Source of the DNA: a virus | Length of the DNA stretch: 33,305 bases | IMG/VR virus record: IMGVR_UViG_3300043431_000314 | Span: 1 to 33,305 of that record | Direction: 5' to 3' (one strand) | Part shown: one piece after another, positions 25,100 through 31,624 of the stretch | How positions within the stretch are numbered: position 1 is the first letter of the stretch | How the letters are laid out: every line of letters begins with the position of its first letter | Position numbers and translations under genes: made by a program | The notes under the pieces: model-generated | What the model was told of the DNA's origin: nothing | What the model saw: only the letters and a program-made list of their open reading frames with translations | The model's database searches: none

Positions 25100-25642
25100 T
25101 CACCGGGCCTGATCTTTTGGGACTCGTGCCCGTGCTGTTCCAACCGCGAAAAACACGAGCGATAGAGCAAGCTCAATAAACCCCAGCAACGCAGCAATCG
25201 TGGCAACCTCGTCACCGAACGCTTTGTCAAGTTTGCTGGCTTGCGTCGCACTTAGCCCAATTTGGTGCGCAATCGTTTTTGAGGTCGTTTTGCTGGCTGC
25301 ACTAACCCCTGCCTCAAATTTCTTCACCTGCGCCAAATTGAATGACTCGACGCCCGCCGCCTTTGCGCCGTTGTGGATCAGATAACCAGCGTTGCAGGCC
25401 ACGGCAATCGCTAAGACGATTTTCATCAGCGTTTCGCCCTTCACTTCGACGTGGAAGAAAAACAGGGAGACGCAGCCCGCAATGAAGGCAGAGGCAAAAA
25501 CCCACGCGCCGAGCTTCGGCCCGTAAGTCTGGAACGCGGCCCAACCGATTGCGCCAACCAAGACGGCGTGAATGAGAATAAACAAGCTCCACTCGAAAAG
25601 GGAGCGCTTCGTTGTCGTTTGTGAGGTCTTTTCGTTTTCCAT
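25100..25642 (-). CDS. four-helix membrane protein, 180 aa
   Basis: Integral membrane protein. Hydrophobic segments lie at about residues 17-37 (LFILIHAVLVGAIGWAAF), 46-64 (WVFASAFIAGCVSLFFF), 72-92 and 146-167 (ALLGFIELALSLVFFAVG). Between the third and fourth helix is a hydrophilic Ser/Thr/Lys/Ala-rich loop of about 50 residues (QVKKFEAGVSAASKTTSKTI). It has a good AGGTGGAATT ribosome binding site. No family recognised. Its neighbours are also small membrane proteins, so a lysis or superinfection role is conceivable. Confidence 0.72.
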   Translation of the reverse strand: MENEKTSQTTTKRSLFEWSLFILIHAVLVGAIGWAAFQTYGPKLGAWVFASAFIAGCVSLFFFHVEVKGETLMKIVLAIAVACNAGYLIHNGAKAAGVESFNLAQVKKFEAGVSAASKTTSKTIAHQIGLSATQASKLDKAFGDEVATIAALLGFIELALSLVFFAVGTARARVPKDQAR

Positions 25643-25667
25643 AATTCCACCTGTGAGGTCGTCCGTT

Positions 25668-25868
25668 TTACTTTGCCTTAGCTTCCTGCCATTGCATTTC
25701 TACTTTATCAACGCGAAACCCGGCTCGCTGCATTGATGACCATTCGCTTTTCCAGCACTCGCAAGCGGCTTTGATGGCCTCTTTGCGCGTGCCTCGCGTC
25801 CAATCCGTAATGATCCACTCTGACCGCTTACCTTGCATTACGATTGCCCAAGCTATTTGCACTCTCAC
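25668..25868 (-). CDS. small protein, 66 aa
   Basis: GTG start at 25868 chosen because it overlaps the previous stop (GTGA) and has GGGGGTGG upstream. An earlier start would run through the neighbouring Cys-rich gene. The product reads RVQIAWAIVMQGKRSEWIIT and then TRKEAIKAACECWKSEW: Trp-rich, alpha/beta, ending in KVEMQWQEAKAK. Function unknown. Confidence 0.65.
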   Translation of the reverse strand: MRVQIAWAIVMQGKRSEWIITDWTRGTRKEAIKAACECWKSEWSSMQRAGFRVDKVEMQWQEAKAK

Positions 25869-26047
25869 GCCGCCACCCCCTTTGCTTTCGCCGCCCGCGT
25901 CAAGCGCGCAACGTAGTTTTTGACAATATGCACGCGCACGCATTTGCACGTGCGGCTTATCGCCGCGCCGTGGTTCGCGTGAACGTGCGCGCTGTATTTG
26001 TGCTGTGTGCCGCAAGGGCAAGTGAAGCTGTGTTTATTTTGGCTCAT
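25865..26047 (-). CDS. small Cys/His-rich protein, 60 aa
   Basis: Start at ATG 26047, overlapping the end of the upstream gene by 14 bases in a junction repeated elsewhere in this operon. The N-terminus has CPCGTQHKYSAHVHANHG and later CKC, a plausible zinc site of Cys and His, followed by a basic tail (ARLTRAAKAKG). Possibly nucleic-acid binding. No family recognised. Confidence 0.65.
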   Translation of the reverse strand: MSQNKHSFTCPCGTQHKYSAHVHANHGAAISRTCKCVRVHIVKNYVARLTRAAKAKGVAA

Positions 26048-26360
26048 CACTCACCCCCTGCGCAGACTCAGCGGGGGCCGTAGCCAATAGCGAAGTCATA
26101 GCCCCATGCCGTTCGCGCAGTCGTTTTTCTATTTCAATAAATTTGAGCATCAAGTCTTGCAACGCTTTGAGAGTGACAACCACACGCGCTGTTTCTATAG
26201 CGGTTTCCCGTTTAAGCTCAACGCGGCCATCATCTAACCCGCCCGCTTTAACGGTGTAAGCAAATTCTGCTGTGTTAATAATCAACTCAATCGCAGCCAG
26301 CGGCTTGCCCTCGTCATCAAGCCAATAATCGTTTTCACCGAGCGCGACGATTTGTTTCAT
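26034..26360 (-). CDS. early-region protein, 108 aa
   Basis: Start at ATG 26360, coupled to the previous gene by ATGA overlap with GGAGG nine bases upstream. The first half is beta-rich (MKQIVALGENDYWLDDEGKP, AIELIINTAEFAYTVKAGG). The second half is helical (ALQDLMLKFIEIEKRLRERH). No family recognised. The last codons (AQGVSDE) are encoded by the junction repeat shared with the 69-aa gene. Confidence 0.7.
   Translation of the reverse strand: MKQIVALGENDYWLDDEGKPLAAIELIINTAEFAYTVKAGGLDDGRVELKRETAIETARVVVTLKALQDLMLKFIEIEKRLRERHGAMTSLLATAPAESAQGVSDEPK
26044..26063 (-). repeat. gene-junction repeat, copy 1
   Basis: Minus-strand GCGCAGGGGGTGAGTGATGA. It serves as the 3' end of one gene, the ribosome binding site and start of the next. 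It differs from copy 2 (26548-26567) at one position. Confidence 0.7.
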
Positions 26361-26551
26361 TGTGTTGCCTCCTGCGCTTCCGCTTCGCCTTTGTCGCGCT
26401 TGCTCCACATCAGAACAAGCTCAGCCTCTACAAATTCGGGCGATTGCCGCCAATGCTCAAGGCCTGTGCCAGACTCGCCCGCGAATTGGTCAACAAACCA
26501 GCCAAGCAACCGCAGTGCTTGCTCGTGCGCCGTTTCGGGCTGCTTATTCAT
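26357..26551 (-). CDS. early-region protein, 64 aa
   Basis: ATG 26551 lies in the second junction repeat, eight bases inside the upstream gene. The product begins MNKQPETAHEQALRLLGWFV, helical, then VEAELVLMWSKRDKGEAEAQ. The stop overlaps the next start by four bases. Function unknown. Confidence 0.68.
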   Translation of the reverse strand: MNKQPETAHEQALRLLGWFVDQFAGESGTGLEHWRQSPEFVEAELVLMWSKRDKGEAEAQEATQ

Positions 26552-26753
26552 CGCTCACCCCCTGCGCGGCTTCGACTGCCGCTTTGAATGCCAGGATGCG
26601 CTCATCGGCGATCTTGCGATAAATCTTTTGATATTTTGGCGTAATCTTTTGCCAGTATGAAAACTCTTGATTTCGGTCGCCGTCGGAAGCAATGCAGAAC
26701 GCCACGTATTCCCGCAACCAATGCGTTTGCTCGAATGATTTCAATTGCTCCAT
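26544..26753 (-). CDS. early-region protein, 69 aa
   Basis: Starts MEQLKSFEQTHWLREYVAFC, two bases after the previous stop with GGAGGAAG upstream. Aromatic- and Lys-rich helical centre (FSYWQKITPKYQKIYRKIAD). It ends in the same AAQGVSDE peptide as the 108-aa protein because of the shared DNA junction. Function unknown. Confidence 0.7.
   Translation of the reverse strand: MEQLKSFEQTHWLREYVAFCIASDGDRNQEFSYWQKITPKYQKIYRKIADERILAFKAAVEAAQGVSDE
26548..26567 (-). repeat. gene-junction repeat, copy 2
   Basis: Minus-strand GCGCAGGGGGTGAGCGATGA, near-identical to 26044-26063. The shorter form GGTGAGCGATGA also forms the start region of the replication initiator (30884-30895). Confidence 0.7.
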
Positions 26754-26755
26754 TG

Positions 26756-27040
26756 CTATACTTCCTCCGCTTTGGCGATGGCTGCACGTGCTGCGTTGAA
26801 CAAGTCTTCCCAGCTCGTGACGCCCATTCCGTCCGCGTCATCCATTGCGACTAAGCCCTTACACGCTTCCAGTAAATCCAGCGCAGCCGCGAATAAGTGA
26901 GCATTGGCGCGGTCAAAGCTTTCCGCGAATCCACAAGTCGCAACTTTCATTGAACCCGTTAATCCGCAATCGCCCCAAACCTCATAGCCGCCTTTGCGAA
27001 ATTCAACGCGGCAGTTTTTTGTGTGTTTCGTTTCGCTCAT
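26756..27040 (-). CDS. early-region protein, 94 aa
   Basis: Start taken at ATG 27040, which overlaps the stop of the small membrane protein gene (ATGA) and has GGGGGTAG upstream. The product reads MSETKHTKNCRVEFRKGGYE, with three more Cys-containing short strands, then helices (SFDRANAHLFAAALDLLEAC, SWEDLFNAARAAIAKAEEV). The later part resembles small phage proteins of unknown function that end in 'AL...AIAKAE'. No function assigned. Confidence 0.7.
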   Translation of the reverse strand: MSETKHTKNCRVEFRKGGYEVWGDCGLTGSMKVATCGFAESFDRANAHLFAAALDLLEACKGLVAMDDADGMGVTSWEDLFNAARAAIAKAEEV

Positions 27041-27195
27041 CTTGCTACCCCCAACAAGCACAGCACGACGACAGCCGCCACCAAGTACCAAACGGGCAGC
27101 GCGGGCGCGTCAGTCTGCGCAAGATTAAAGTTTCGGTGTCGCACGATGCGACACTTTTGATCGAGTTCTATTTTTCTGTGTGCAGGTAAAGACAT
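27037..27195 (-). CDS. single-pass membrane protein, 52 aa
   Basis: Starts at ATG 27195 with GGAGG about ten bases upstream. A basic N-terminal half (AHRKIELDQKCRIVRHRNF) is followed by one strong membrane helix (WYLVAAVVVLCLLGVA, about 36-51), so the N-terminal part probably stays in the cytoplasm. It contains the palindrome at 27136-27154 within its coding sequence. Function unknown. Confidence 0.68.
   Translation of the reverse strand: MSLPAHRKIELDQKCRIVRHRNFNLAQTDAPALPVWYLVAAVVVLCLLGVAR
27136..27154. promoter_or_regulatory. palindromic operator-like site GTGTCGCA-CGA-TGCGACAC
   Basis: Perfect 8-bp half-sites separated by three bases, the geometry of a dimeric regulator site. The same half-site (GGTGTCGC) occurs in the long inverted repeat at 31001-31107 near the initiator promoter. 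It lies inside a small coding sequence. Confidence 0.55.
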
Positions 27196-27218
27196 GGTGA
27201 GGTGTCCTCCGGTTATTT

Positions 27219-27249
27219 ACACGACGCAGTTGTTCAGGCTGCGCCGTGT
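27219..27249. terminator. hairpin between RusA and the membrane-protein gene
   Basis: ACACGACGCAG (27219-27229) and CTGCGCCGTGT (27239-27249) pair over 11 bp with one G-U possible. The plus-strand side is followed by TTTGTGGTTTTC, the minus side by TAAATAA. It may partially end the RusA transcript. The rest of 27196-27362 holds no gene. Confidence 0.45.
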
Positions 27250-27362
27250 TTTGTGGTTTTCAGATACACTCCCAAAGTCCAAGAATTTCACAAAATGAAA
27301 TATTTGGTCTCTGGAAAAAATGAAAGAACAGTCAGAGCGGGTCAACCGCCCTCTATCGCCAC

Positions 27363-27746
27363 TTACGCGGCAATCTCGTTTAGCGGCTCAAGCTGAACCG
27401 CGCAATATTCGTCTGCCACTTTCGCGCCGCGTTGCAACACGATCCGATCAATCACCGAATCGTCAAAGCCCAATGTTTTCGCCAGCGCATCGGCCAAAAG
27501 CTTCACGCGATTGTCAATGTCCCGCTTACCGCCGCGATTGAAATAGAACGTCAGCGAAAGTGAAAGCCTTGCGCCTTCCTGGTACTTCCACTTTTGAACG
27601 TGCGCCATGACCATTGCGAACTTGGCAGCTTCCTCTTTGAACTTCCGCGCTTCGTTCGACAGGCACCGCCCGCCACGACCACGCAAGTTGATATATGCGT
27701 GGTTCGTGGTTGGCGGCATTGGGCAACGAAAAGTGAGTGATTTCAT
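27363..27746 (-). CDS. rusA: RusA-type Holliday junction resolvase
   Basis: Endonuclease that cleaves four-way DNA junctions left by recombination or replication. The 127-residue product starts MKSLTFRCPMPPTTNHAYIN, the usual RusA opening (P-x-PPxxNHxY). It carries the catalytic set: KRDIDNRVK (D76, D78, K82) and GFDDSVID (D95/D96), matching D70, D72, K76 and D91 of E. coli RusA in spacing. Start taken at ATG 27746 with AGAGGA upstream. The open frame runs earlier into other genes. It probably works with Bet and the replication genes upstream in the same transcript. Confidence 0.92.
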   Translation of the reverse strand: MKSLTFRCPMPPTTNHAYINLRGRGGRCLSNEARKFKEEAAKFAMVMAHVQKWKYQEGARLSLSLTFYFNRGGKRDIDNRVKLLADALAKTLGFDDSVIDRIVLQRGAKVADEYCAVQLEPLNEIAA

Positions 27747-27753
27747 AATTCCT

Positions 27754-27948
27754 CTAGGCCGCAATCGCTTCACGCTCTCGCGCCGTTTCGGAGCACGAGA
27801 GCACGATGAATAATGGCTTGCGTTCTCGCGTTTCATATTGCTGCCCGCACATCGGGCAAACGTAGACGAACACCTCAACCAGCCCGCTAATGCTGCTTTT
27901 GTGCTTGATGAATTTGGGCGTTCGCATTTGGCCTTTGCAGTAGTCCAT
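27754..27948 (-). CDS. small zinc-finger-like protein, 64 aa
   Basis: ATG 27948 overlaps the previous stop (TGATG), with GAGG upstream. The product has a single clear CPMC pair (VFVYVCPMCGQQYETRERKP), plus Cys near the N-terminus and later (SCSETARERE), consistent with one zinc ribbon. Function unknown. Confidence 0.68.
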   Translation of the reverse strand: MDYCKGQMRTPKFIKHKSSISGLVEVFVYVCPMCGQQYETRERKPLFIVLSCSETAREREAIAA

Positions 27949-28166
27949 CACTTTGCTACCTCCTCAAATTCGCATAAGGTTAAATCAAGCCCGCTTTCGT
28001 AAGCCGTGCCGCAGGCGTTGCAAATCGCGTCAACCGTGCCCGATTCAGCGCGTTGCAGTATCAGCGTGTTGCAGTGCAAAATCTCAAACCACTCGTCATC
28101 GCCTTCCATTTTGGCGATTTGCTCAAACGATGCGCCGCCACAAGGGCATGTAATTACTTCGCTCAT
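27948..28166 (-). CDS. small zinc-ribbon-like protein, 72 aa
   Basis: Two Cys pairs, CPCG near residue 7 and CNAC near residue 50, with acidic residues between and after. This spacing fits a zinc ribbon. The start overlaps the previous stop (ATGA). Possibly a small regulator or adaptor. No family recognised. Confidence 0.7.
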   Translation of the reverse strand: MSEVITCPCGGASFEQIAKMEGDDEWFEILHCNTLILQRAESGTVDAICNACGTAYESGLDLTLCEFEEVAK

Positions 28167-28378
28167 TTTGCCACCTCAACAGTCACGTTCACCTTGACCA
28201 CTTTTGCGCGCTTGCCTGCGAACATTAGCGCGAATTTCGCACGCGGAATCCTTGCGTCGGCGCGGCTGAACGCGAGCACCGGGCGCGGATTCCGTAGCAG
28301 GTCGTGCAATGCGAATTCCTGCGCTTTCGTTTTCTTGTCGGTCAGCAAGATGGCGTATGCGGTGATCGTGTTTTTCAT
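28163..28378 (-). CDS. small basic protein, 71 aa
   Basis: Start at ATG 28378, overlapping the 57-aa gene by four bases. Begins MKNTITAYAILLTDKKTKAQ. Lys/Arg-rich with a beta-like end (RAKVVKVNVTVEVAK). It could bind nucleic acid. Function unknown. Confidence 0.68.
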   Translation of the reverse strand: MKNTITAYAILLTDKKTKAQEFALHDLLRNPRPVLAFSRADARIPRAKFALMFAGKRAKVVKVNVTVEVAK

Positions 28379-28548
28379 TTCGCCGCCTCTCGCAAGCACC
28401 CTTCCGTGCTCGTGCCTTGTATTGTTTCGCCTCGAAACGTGTAGTAGATCACGCCAAACACGGCGCTGATTGCTTCGATCTTGACGGCGTGCATCTTCGC
28501 GCCGTCGTAGAATCGCACCCGCTGGCCTATGTGGTATTTCGTGCTCAC
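28375..28548 (-). CDS. small protein, 57 aa
   Basis: GTG start at 28548 with GGAGG nine bases upstream and a four-base overlap with the previous gene. The product (STKYHIGQRVRFYDGAKMHA, then FGVIYYTFRGETIQGTSTEG) looks like a small SH3-like beta barrel. Function unknown. Confidence 0.68.
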   Translation of the reverse strand: MSTKYHIGQRVRFYDGAKMHAVKIEAISAVFGVIYYTFRGETIQGTSTEGCLREAAK

Positions 28549-28730
28549 GCTGCCACCTCCGCAGCTTCCGCTTGCGGGTTCACTTCGAGCACAGTTATGC
28601 GCGCCGCTTGCGGGTTCGCTTCACGCGCTGCCATTACAGCCAAGTTGACCATTTCGCTCATGCTCGTGACAGGCACTTCATAGCGCACGGTCTTGCGTTC
28701 GGTAATTTCTATCTGAGCTTCAAAAGTCAT
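28545..28730 (-). CDS. small protein, 61 aa
   Basis: ATG 28730 lies 11 bases inside the end of the helicase gene, with GGGAGA upstream. Starts MTFEAQIEITERKTVRYEVP, followed by a helix (MSEMVNLAVMAAREANPQAA) and a short strand. It fits a one-domain beta-alpha-beta accessory protein. Function unknown. Confidence 0.68.
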   Translation of the reverse strand: MTFEAQIEITERKTVRYEVPVTSMSEMVNLAVMAAREANPQAARITVLEVNPQAEAAEVAA

Positions 28731-30096
28731 TGCCAATCTCCCTATTTTCAAACCAAGCGAATGTTGGCTCCCAATTGAGCGTGATTGTGCGCAAAGCGCC
28801 ATTGCGTTGCTTTGCAATGTTCCATTCTGCCTCTGTTTCGTCGGCGTTCTTGTCGTAGTAATGCTCTCGATGCGGAAAGATAACTACGTCCGCGTTTTGC
28901 TCCAATGATCCAGAATCACGCAGATCTGATAGCTGCGGCCTTTTGTTCGCGCGACTTTCATTCGCGCGGCTCAACTGGCTGAGCAAGATGTAGGGGATGC
29001 CAAATTGCTTAGCCAATGCCTTTTGATATTTCGTAATCCAGTCAAGCAAAACGTTATTATTGTCCGTGTGTCGTCCGCTGTACTGGCAAAAGCCTAAGTG
29101 GTCGCAAAACACAGCGTTGATCCGCTTATGCTTCCGTTCGATCTTGCGCAGAATTGCCCCTTGCGACTGAACAGACGCGGCATCTTGCCCGCCGTAAATC
29201 GTCAATGGCCATCCGGCAATGCGCGCCTGAGCATCGGCAAGCCGCGTCCATTCCTCACGCGTCAGTCGTTTGTTGCGCGCGCGCTGGCTGTCAACTTTGG
29301 CAATCCCGCAAGCCAAGCGCGCGGCGAACGACTCTGGCGACATTTCGAGCGAAAAAACTATGGTCTGTCCTTCGTCGTTAAATCGGCTTTCAGCTACGCC
29401 TTGCACGAGTCGCGCGGCTGCGCTGGTTTTGCCCATTGAGGGGCGCGCGCCTACCAGAATTAAATCTTCGCGCTGCATTCCGCCGAGCGTGTAATCAAGC
29501 GCATTCAGCCCGGTCGCCACGCCTAGAAACGGCTTTTCGCTGGCGTACAGTTCGCCAAGCTCGCGCAGGTAAAGCTCAACCGCTTCGCCGCCCGTGTAAC
29601 CTTCGCTAATCGTGCGTCCGGCTTCAATGTCGTCAAGGTCTTTGCGTAGCGTTGTGATCTGAGCATCCGGCAAAATTTCGTCATCAATCGCGCGCGTCAT
29701 TGCCGCATTGCTCGCGTTTATCAGCCTGCGCGCGGTGGATGCGTCAAGCACGAGCCTGATGTACGGCTCAACGTTCGAGAAACGCGGGCAACCATCGAAA
29801 AGTGAAGCGATGTAAGCCGCGCCGCCCACGCCGTCAATGTCACCCGTCGCGCGCAGTTCGTCACAAAGTGAAACAGGCTCAACCATTCCCGTCCGCTCGT
29901 GAAGCTTGCACATAGCGGCAAAAATCTTGCCGTTGCTTGGCACGAAGAAATCGCGCGCAGTCAGTCGCGCGGCAACTTCGCCAAGCACGAGATTGTCTAG
30001 CAGGATGATGCCTAGCAGCATTCGCTCCGCGTCCGTGTTGTGCGGGAGCGGTTTGTCTAAAACGTCTTTGAGTTGTGAGGATTTCGCGTTGCTCAT
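28720..30096 (-). CDS. replicative DNA helicase, DnaB family
   Basis: Hexameric helicase of 458 residues that unwinds DNA ahead of the fork. The N-terminal helical domain (HNTDAERMLLGIILLDN) has the standard DnaB opening. Walker A is GARPSMGKT (about 216-224), the SLEMS motif follows near 249, Walker B is INAVFCDHLG (about 326-335) and the late RDSGSLEQNADVVIF (393-407) matches DnaB motif 4. Start chosen at ATG 30096, which overlaps the initiator stop (ATGA). It is coupled to the initiator and would be loaded at the repeats inside that gene. Confidence 0.95.
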   Translation of the reverse strand: MSNAKSSQLKDVLDKPLPHNTDAERMLLGIILLDNLVLGEVAARLTARDFFVPSNGKIFAAMCKLHERTGMVEPVSLCDELRATGDIDGVGGAAYIASLFDGCPRFSNVEPYIRLVLDASTARRLINASNAAMTRAIDDEILPDAQITTLRKDLDDIEAGRTISEGYTGGEAVELYLRELGELYASEKPFLGVATGLNALDYTLGGMQREDLILVGARPSMGKTSAAARLVQGVAESRFNDEGQTIVFSLEMSPESFAARLACGIAKVDSQRARNKRLTREEWTRLADAQARIAGWPLTIYGGQDAASVQSQGAILRKIERKHKRINAVFCDHLGFCQYSGRHTDNNNVLLDWITKYQKALAKQFGIPYILLSQLSRANESRANKRPQLSDLRDSGSLEQNADVVIFPHREHYYDKNADETEAEWNIAKQRNGALRTITLNWEPTFAWFENREIGNDF

Positions 30097-30887
30097 TTTG
30101 CTTTTTGCTGACAGGTGCATTCTTCGGGCGGGTTCAATGCCACGCCGTTACGCTTGAAAATAAATCCTGAGCCATCACAGGCACAGGCGCGTTTCGCAGG
30201 CGTCGCTCGCGCGCTCTTTCGAGCCTGCCACGCTGCCACCGCTTGATCGTCTTTGCCGTTTTTCAACGCCCACCGCGCGCGATTGATCGCTTCCGCGTCG
30301 GTCACGCATTTGCCCATTTCACGGTGAAAGCTTTCGTAGGTTTGAAAATCGTACTTGCCAACGTTTGCGCTCCCGTCCCTAACCATTGCCGTCGCTGCTG
30401 CTGCGACCCGCTGATAGTGCTTCTGCTCAGCAGCAACGGTTAATATGGTTAATGGTTCTATGTCTATATATGCACCACTCGTTTTGTCACCCTTTGGCTC
30501 GATTTTGTCACCCTTTGATGGCTCGTTTGTCACCCTTTGCGGTTCAATAGGTGCGATTTTGTCACCCTTTGCTGTCACCCTTTCAGCGTCTAAAGGGTGA
30601 AGACTGTTGTCACCCTTTGCGACTTGCGGAAGTGCAATTGTGTAGCGCGTAAAATTACCTTTTCCGTTGCCGCGAACGATTAAAAGTTCGCCTGTTTTTT
30701 CCAGTTCTTTGATGTAGCGGATCAATGTGCGCTCTGAAAGATTGGCTTCGGATGAAATGAGTTCGTATCCGGCTGACGCTGTGAACGTATCCGCGCTCGC
30801 GTGCGTGGCAATGACCATCAGGACAAGCCGTGCCTCCGCTTTTGTGCGTGAATATTTCATTACTGATTCAACCGCCTGATAGCTCAT
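30093..30887 (-). CDS. winged-helix replication initiator (lambda O-like)
   Basis: Likely origin-binding protein of 264 residues. The N-terminal 85 residues form a helix-turn-helix (SRTKAEARLVLMVIATHASA, then SEANLSERTLIRYIKELEKT). Residues about 90-140 hold KGD repeats (VTAKGDKI, SKGDKI, PKGDKT), which are the translation of the DNA repeats, so the linker doubles as the origin. The C-terminal part has CACDGSG and CTC, a possible zinc site, and a helical middle (INRARWALKNGKDDQAVAAW). The stop is coupled to the helicase. GGTGAGCG precedes the ATG. Confidence 0.85.
   Translation of the reverse strand: MSYQAVESVMKYSRTKAEARLVLMVIATHASADTFTASAGYELISSEANLSERTLIRYIKELEKTGELLIVRGNGKGNFTRYTIALPQVAKGDNSLHPLDAERVTAKGDKIAPIEPQRVTNEPSKGDKIEPKGDKTSGAYIDIEPLTILTVAAEQKHYQRVAAAATAMVRDGSANVGKYDFQTYESFHREMGKCVTDAEAINRARWALKNGKDDQAVAAWQARKSARATPAKRACACDGSGFIFKRNGVALNPPEECTCQQKAK
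30438..30619. other. putative replication origin: iterons and AT-rich segment
   Basis: The core TGTCACCCTTT occurs directly at 30485, 30506, 30528, 30560, 30573 and 30608. Four copies share a 14-base form (TTTGTCACCCTTTG). One inverted AAAGGGTGA lies at 30592. Spacings of 21, 22 and 32 fit two and three helical turns. Next to it 30438-30472 is AT-rich (GGTTAATATGGTTAATGG and TCTATATATG), a likely melting region. The whole lies within the initiator gene, as with the lambda origin in O. Confidence 0.82.
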
Positions 30888-30919
30888 CGCTCACCTGTGA
30901 AGTGTCACCTAAAACGCAG

Positions 30920-30953
30920 AAAGCCCGCTCAGCGCAAAGGCTAAACGGGCTTT
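30920..30953 (-). terminator. terminator-like hairpin in the initiator leader
   Basis: AAAGCCCG and CGGGCTTT pair over 8 bp with an 18-base loop. On the minus strand CTGCGTTTTAG follows. Lying between the promoter and the initiator, it could act as an attenuator or end read-through from upstream. Confidence 0.5.
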
Positions 30954-31000
30954 AGACAAACAAAACCCGCGTAGCCGTTCCTTTACCGACTTCTGAAGTT

Positions 31001-31107
31001 GCGACACCTAAGAAGCGAACGCACCACGCGGGCACTTTGATTAAAATCGAATATGTAAAAGAAATCAAACGGCTTGCGGGCCGATGTTCATTCTTCTTAG
31101 GTGTCGC
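31001..31107. repeat. 15-bp perfect inverted repeat, arms 77 bases apart
   Basis: GCGACACCTAAGAAG (31001-31015) is the exact inverse of CTTCTTAGGTGTCGC (31093-31107). The right arm lies at the predicted transcript start. A third, degenerate site GTGTCACCTAA is at 30902-30912. The half-site also forms the palindrome at 27136. Confidence 0.75.
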
Positions 31108-31114
31108 TGAATTC

Positions 31115-31143
31115 ATAATAGCTAACTCGTGCCGCTTTGTACA
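31115..31143 (-). promoter_or_regulatory. promoter for the initiator-helicase operon
   Basis: On the minus strand TGTACA (31138-31143) and TATTAT (31115-31120) are separated by 17 bases, matching four and five of six sigma70 positions. The predicted start near 31108 abuts the operator-like arm at 31093-31107. Confidence 0.5.
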
Positions 31144-31193
31144 GAGAAATAACTTGCATTTAGTAACATAGACCACAAATTGCGGCGATTATG

Positions 31194-31436
31194 TTACTCG
31201 ACCTTCATCGCGTAAATTTCATCAGGCGAGGGCAAGCCTAACGTGCTCCATAAGTTATTGCGGATTGCGTGATCTATCGCCATAAGTTGCTTTGATTGTT
31301 CAAGCGTAATGACGCCTGAAACTGAAATACTGCATTCCGTAAAATCGGCGTAGCGACGATCTACCATCACCTCAAAAATAACGGCTTTACGCGCTATTGC
31401 CATTTCTTTGCATCGTTTCTTTTCTGCTCTATTCAT
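31194..31436 (-). CDS. early-region protein, 80 aa
   Basis: Begins MNRAEKKRCKEMAIARKAVI, basic, then beta-like (FTECSISVSGVITLEQSKQL) and a helical end (LGLPSPDEIYAMKVE). ATGA overlap with the upstream gene. Followed by the control region. Function unknown. Confidence 0.68.
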   Translation of the reverse strand: MNRAEKKRCKEMAIARKAVIFEVMVDRRYADFTECSISVSGVITLEQSKQLMAIDHAIRNNLWSTLGLPSPDEIYAMKVE

Positions 31437-31624
31437 AACTGATTTTCTCCATTCTCAAATAATCCAAACAGCGGCAAGTCCGGATCTCGCTCAACTTCCG
31501 CCAATGCTTCAGCGAGCGCCTTTTCAAGCTGTTCAATGCGTTCCCAATACTCATAAGCCGTCCACACGGGCGGATGCGGCGTGGCAAGTAGCTGAGTTAT
31601 TTCATCGTGGCGCGTGGCTTTCAT
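31433..31624 (-). CDS. small protein, 63 aa
   Basis: ATG 31624 follows the previous stop directly, with GGAAGGG upstream. Helical and acidic (WERIEQLEKALAEALAEVER), ending in PLFGLFENGENQL. Probably a small coiled coil. Function unknown. Confidence 0.68.
   Translation of the reverse strand: MKATRHDEITQLLATPHPPVWTAYEYWERIEQLEKALAEALAEVERDPDLPLFGLFENGENQL

Larger units (their letters stand above)
30888..31193. other. 306-base non-coding control region before the initiator
   Basis: No gene with a good start was seen. It holds, from right to left: an inverted repeat AGTAACATA/TATGTTACT (31162-31170, 31190-31198), a promoter (31115-31143), the 15-bp inverted repeats (31001-31015, 31093-31107) and a hairpin (30920-30953). 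Confidence 0.6.

Noticed and set aside
24653-25103. Long minus-strand frame from a GTG at 25103 through 24147
   Set aside because: Its first 150 codons overlap two better genes (52-aa and 71-aa) with good ribosome binding sites and membrane-type composition; the translated frame looks like out-of-frame sequence there.
31001-31107. Miniature transposable element
   Set aside because: The 15-bp inverted repeats could be element ends, but no target duplication is visible and the position at a promoter plus the matching half-sites favour operators.
30952-31176. Minus ORF of 54-74 residues in the control region
   Set aside because: No ribosome binding site; its ATG at 31116 lies upstream of the predicted transcript start and the frame runs through the inverted repeats.
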